A stretch of 17,500 nucleotides of DNA. It comes from Cristatella mucedo. Its lineage: Eukaryota > Bryozoa > Phylactolaemata > Cristatellidae. Of this stretch, positions 15,734-17,500 are shown piece by piece. The number at the start of each line of letters is the position of its first letter. The stretch's first letter is position 1. The notes under the pieces are model-generated. The model saw nothing but the letters and a program-made list of their open reading frames with translations. It was not told the DNA's origin and did not search any database. The stretch lies in contig WPIO01000208.1 of assembly GCA_009760855.2 (NCBI GenBank), forward strand, positions 1 to 17,500. The letters are read 5' to 3'. The position numbers and the translations under genes were made by a program.

Positions 15734-17500
15734 TAATAATAATAATAATAATATTGCACTTGATAAAGCGCCCTCAGAGAACTTAATCTCTTTCTAGGCG
15801 CTTTACATTTGCTGCAAAGTGATACGCAATAGAATAGTAAGTAAAATCATGCTTGAAAAACAAACAAAATGAATAACATGGTTAGGGGTTACATGCACTG
15901 GGTCAGCATGCAAATGTGGTTAGTGGCAGCATGAACAGTGTCAGCACGCATAAGCACATCGAGGACGAATCACAAGGACCCACTAAATGCTGTCCTAAAT
16001 AGGTATGTTTTTAAGTTTCTTTTAAATGTGGTCAGGTCAGGGGATGTTCTGATGCAGGTCGGGAGGGAGTTCCAGGCTGTGGGAGCATACGAGCTAAATG
16101 CACGGTCTCCAAAGGATTTAAGGTTTGTACGAGGTATTTCTAGACTGTTGGATTCCGAAAAAAGCGAGTGGTACGATGCTTTGCCTGATGGGGTAGTATC
16201 TCTGAAAGATAGGCTGGAGCCATAGAATGAAGAGACCTAAAAGTGAGCGACAAAACCTTGAAGTCAATCCGTTGCTTGACTGGTAACCAGTGCAGGTCGG
16301 CGAGAAGTGGAGTAATGTGGCAACTGCGACGCTCACGGCAGACAAGCCTAGCTGCAGAGTTTTGCACCAGCTGCAATCGCCTGATCGCACATGCTGGTAG
16401 GCCAGTAAGCAGTGAGTTGCAGAAGTCGAGACGAGATGTCACGAATGCATGGACCAACTTGGACGTGGTATCCTTATCTAAACAAGCCCGAATTTTAGCA
16501 ATGTTATGAAGCTGAAAATAGGCTGATTTGACTGTGGAGCTGATGTGGTCGTCTAACGAGAGGTCGCTTTGGAATATGACACCTAGATTTCGAGCTGATG
16601 CAACTGGAGATATGCTGGCAGAGCCAATTTTGAAAGTCAGCCTTTCCAATTTCTGAATAACACTAGGTTTGCCCATAACTAGTAAGTTAGTTTTATCATC
16701 GTTTAGTTTTAGAAAATTTGCTGCCATCCATGATCGGATGTCATCAATGCATGCAGCAAGTGAGTTGAGAGAATTTGAGGTGCTCGAAGGCTGGGAGGGA
16801 TCAAAGCAAAGGTACAACTGAGTGTCATCCGCATAGAAGTGAAAGCCTAGATTGTGCTTGGCAATCACATCAGCGAGAGGGAGAGTATAGACGGTGAAAA
16901 GGACCGGACCTAGCACAGAGCCCTGAGGTAATCCATATTTTAGAGGTACTTCAGATGATCTTTGTCCATTCACATCAACACTCTGGAGTCTCCCACTGAG
17001 ATAGGACCTAAACCACTGCAGAGCAGTGCCAGTGATGCCCAGGCGAGATGAGAGGCGCTCTAGAAGTACTTTGTGATCGATGGTATCAAAAGCTGCCGAA
17101 AGATCGAGCAAAACAAGAAGAGACACTCTACCCATGTCTGCATTCCTAAGTAGGTCGTTGTATACCCGAAGCAATGCTGACTCTGTGGAGTGATTAGCTC
17201 TAAAGCCAGACTGGAACTTACTAGCAAGGTGTGAGGTTTCGATATACGAGTTCAGCTGGTCTGCCGCGACCCGTTCCAGTGTCTTTGATAGGAATGGTAG
17301 AAGGGAGACTGGGCGGTAGTTGCTTAAGTTCTCTTGGTCTAGTGTAGCTTTCTTGAGAAGTGGCCTGACTACAGCTTTTTTGAAAGGTGCTGGGACCTGA
17401 CCTGAGGCTAATGACATATTAATGATGTTGGTTATGCATGGCAGCAGCAGATCAATGCAACGTAGGAGCAGGACAGTGGGAATAGGGTCCAGTGGACTTG
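15734..17500 (-). mobile_element. Young CR1/L2-type LINE, 3' part
   Basis: The element enters from the right window edge and ends at 15734. It comprises most of the ORF2 reverse transcriptase (17500-15970), a 3' UTR (15969-about 15765), a terminal AGAGATTAAGTTCTCT plus GAGGGCGCTTTATC block, and an (ATT)n tail at 15734-15754. A short-period tail in place of poly(A), and the sequence type, fit the CR1/L2 superfamily. The apurinic endonuclease domain and any ORF1 would lie beyond 17500. Low decay marks it as the youngest of the LINE copies here. Confidence 0.92.
15970..17500 (-). CDS. LINE ORF2 reverse transcriptase, partial, one frameshift
   Basis: The protein copies the element's RNA into DNA at the nicked target. 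The frame is open from the window edge ([17 protein letters not shown] precedes the Met at 17417). Counting from that Met: NYRPVS 33-38, [11 protein letters not shown] 105-115 (motif A, catalytic Asp), [13 protein letters not shown] 162-174 (motif B), FYADD 194-198 (motif C, both Asp present), [10 protein letters not shown] 238-247 (motif D), NLGV 277-280, LHWLPV 375-380. The frame then breaks in a run of six A on + (16158-16163); it hits a stop at 16140, while the family's C-terminus ([28 protein letters not shown]) continues in the next frame to TGA at 15970-15972. One homopolymer indel is the only lesion, so the copy is very recent or the break is a sequencing error. The N-terminal endonuclease lies outside the window. 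Confidence 0.92.

Noticed and set aside
1-17500. CRISPR array, bacterial operon or bacterial insertion
   Set aside because: The tandem arrays have no unique spacers, and no prokaryotic gene families or ribosome-binding patterns were seen.

Overview
The window reads as nuclear DNA of an invertebrate animal. No bacterial-style operons are present. Visible genes are split into exons with splice sites and AATAAA signals, and much of the DNA is decayed retroelements. One exon encodes the C-terminal half of an invertebrate-type (i-type) lysozyme, a family common in molluscs, annelids, flatworms, echinoderms and arthropods. I cannot name the species; a lophotrochozoan is a reasonable guess.

Layout. 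1-900: a tRNA-derived SINE and a decayed LINE 3' UTR, both on +. 1399-1548: a likely first coding exon with a signal peptide and a consensus splice donor. 1722-2275: a purine-rich repeat tract that may be coding. About 3330-6670: a GC- and CpG-rich island holding a one-exon candidate gene on - (mucin-like single-pass membrane protein), three tandem-repeat arrays, microsatellites and a TATA-like site. 6791-7098: a possible last exon followed at once by AATAAA. 7106-9250: no recognisable gene. 9255-11250: two decayed LINE fragments on +, one of them split by a 187-bp hAT miniature element resembling SPIN (Space Invaders). 11251-11722: an unidentified GC-rich segment ending in AATAAA and (ATT)n. 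12704-13021: the terminal lysozyme exon and poly(A) signal on -. 13511-13740: two inverted arrays of one 10-bp repeat, with a G-quadruplex motif. 13735-15205: a decayed LINE of another subfamily, on +. 15734-17500: a young LINE on -, open from the window edge except for one frameshift.

How the parts relate. The young LINE serves as a ruler for the rest. Its reverse transcriptase identifies the older fragments. Its 3' UTR identifies remnants at 690-893 and 11096-11250. Its last ~45 bp are shared by the SINE, so that SINE probably depends on this LINE family for retrotransposition. The SPIN-like element interrupts the LINE reading frame with an 8-bp target duplication, and subtracting element plus duplication restores the LINE frame. 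This gives the order: LINE insertion first, hAT insertion later.

The host genes visible are only parts (first exon, last exon, or single exon). Their remaining exons were not found and may lie outside the window.
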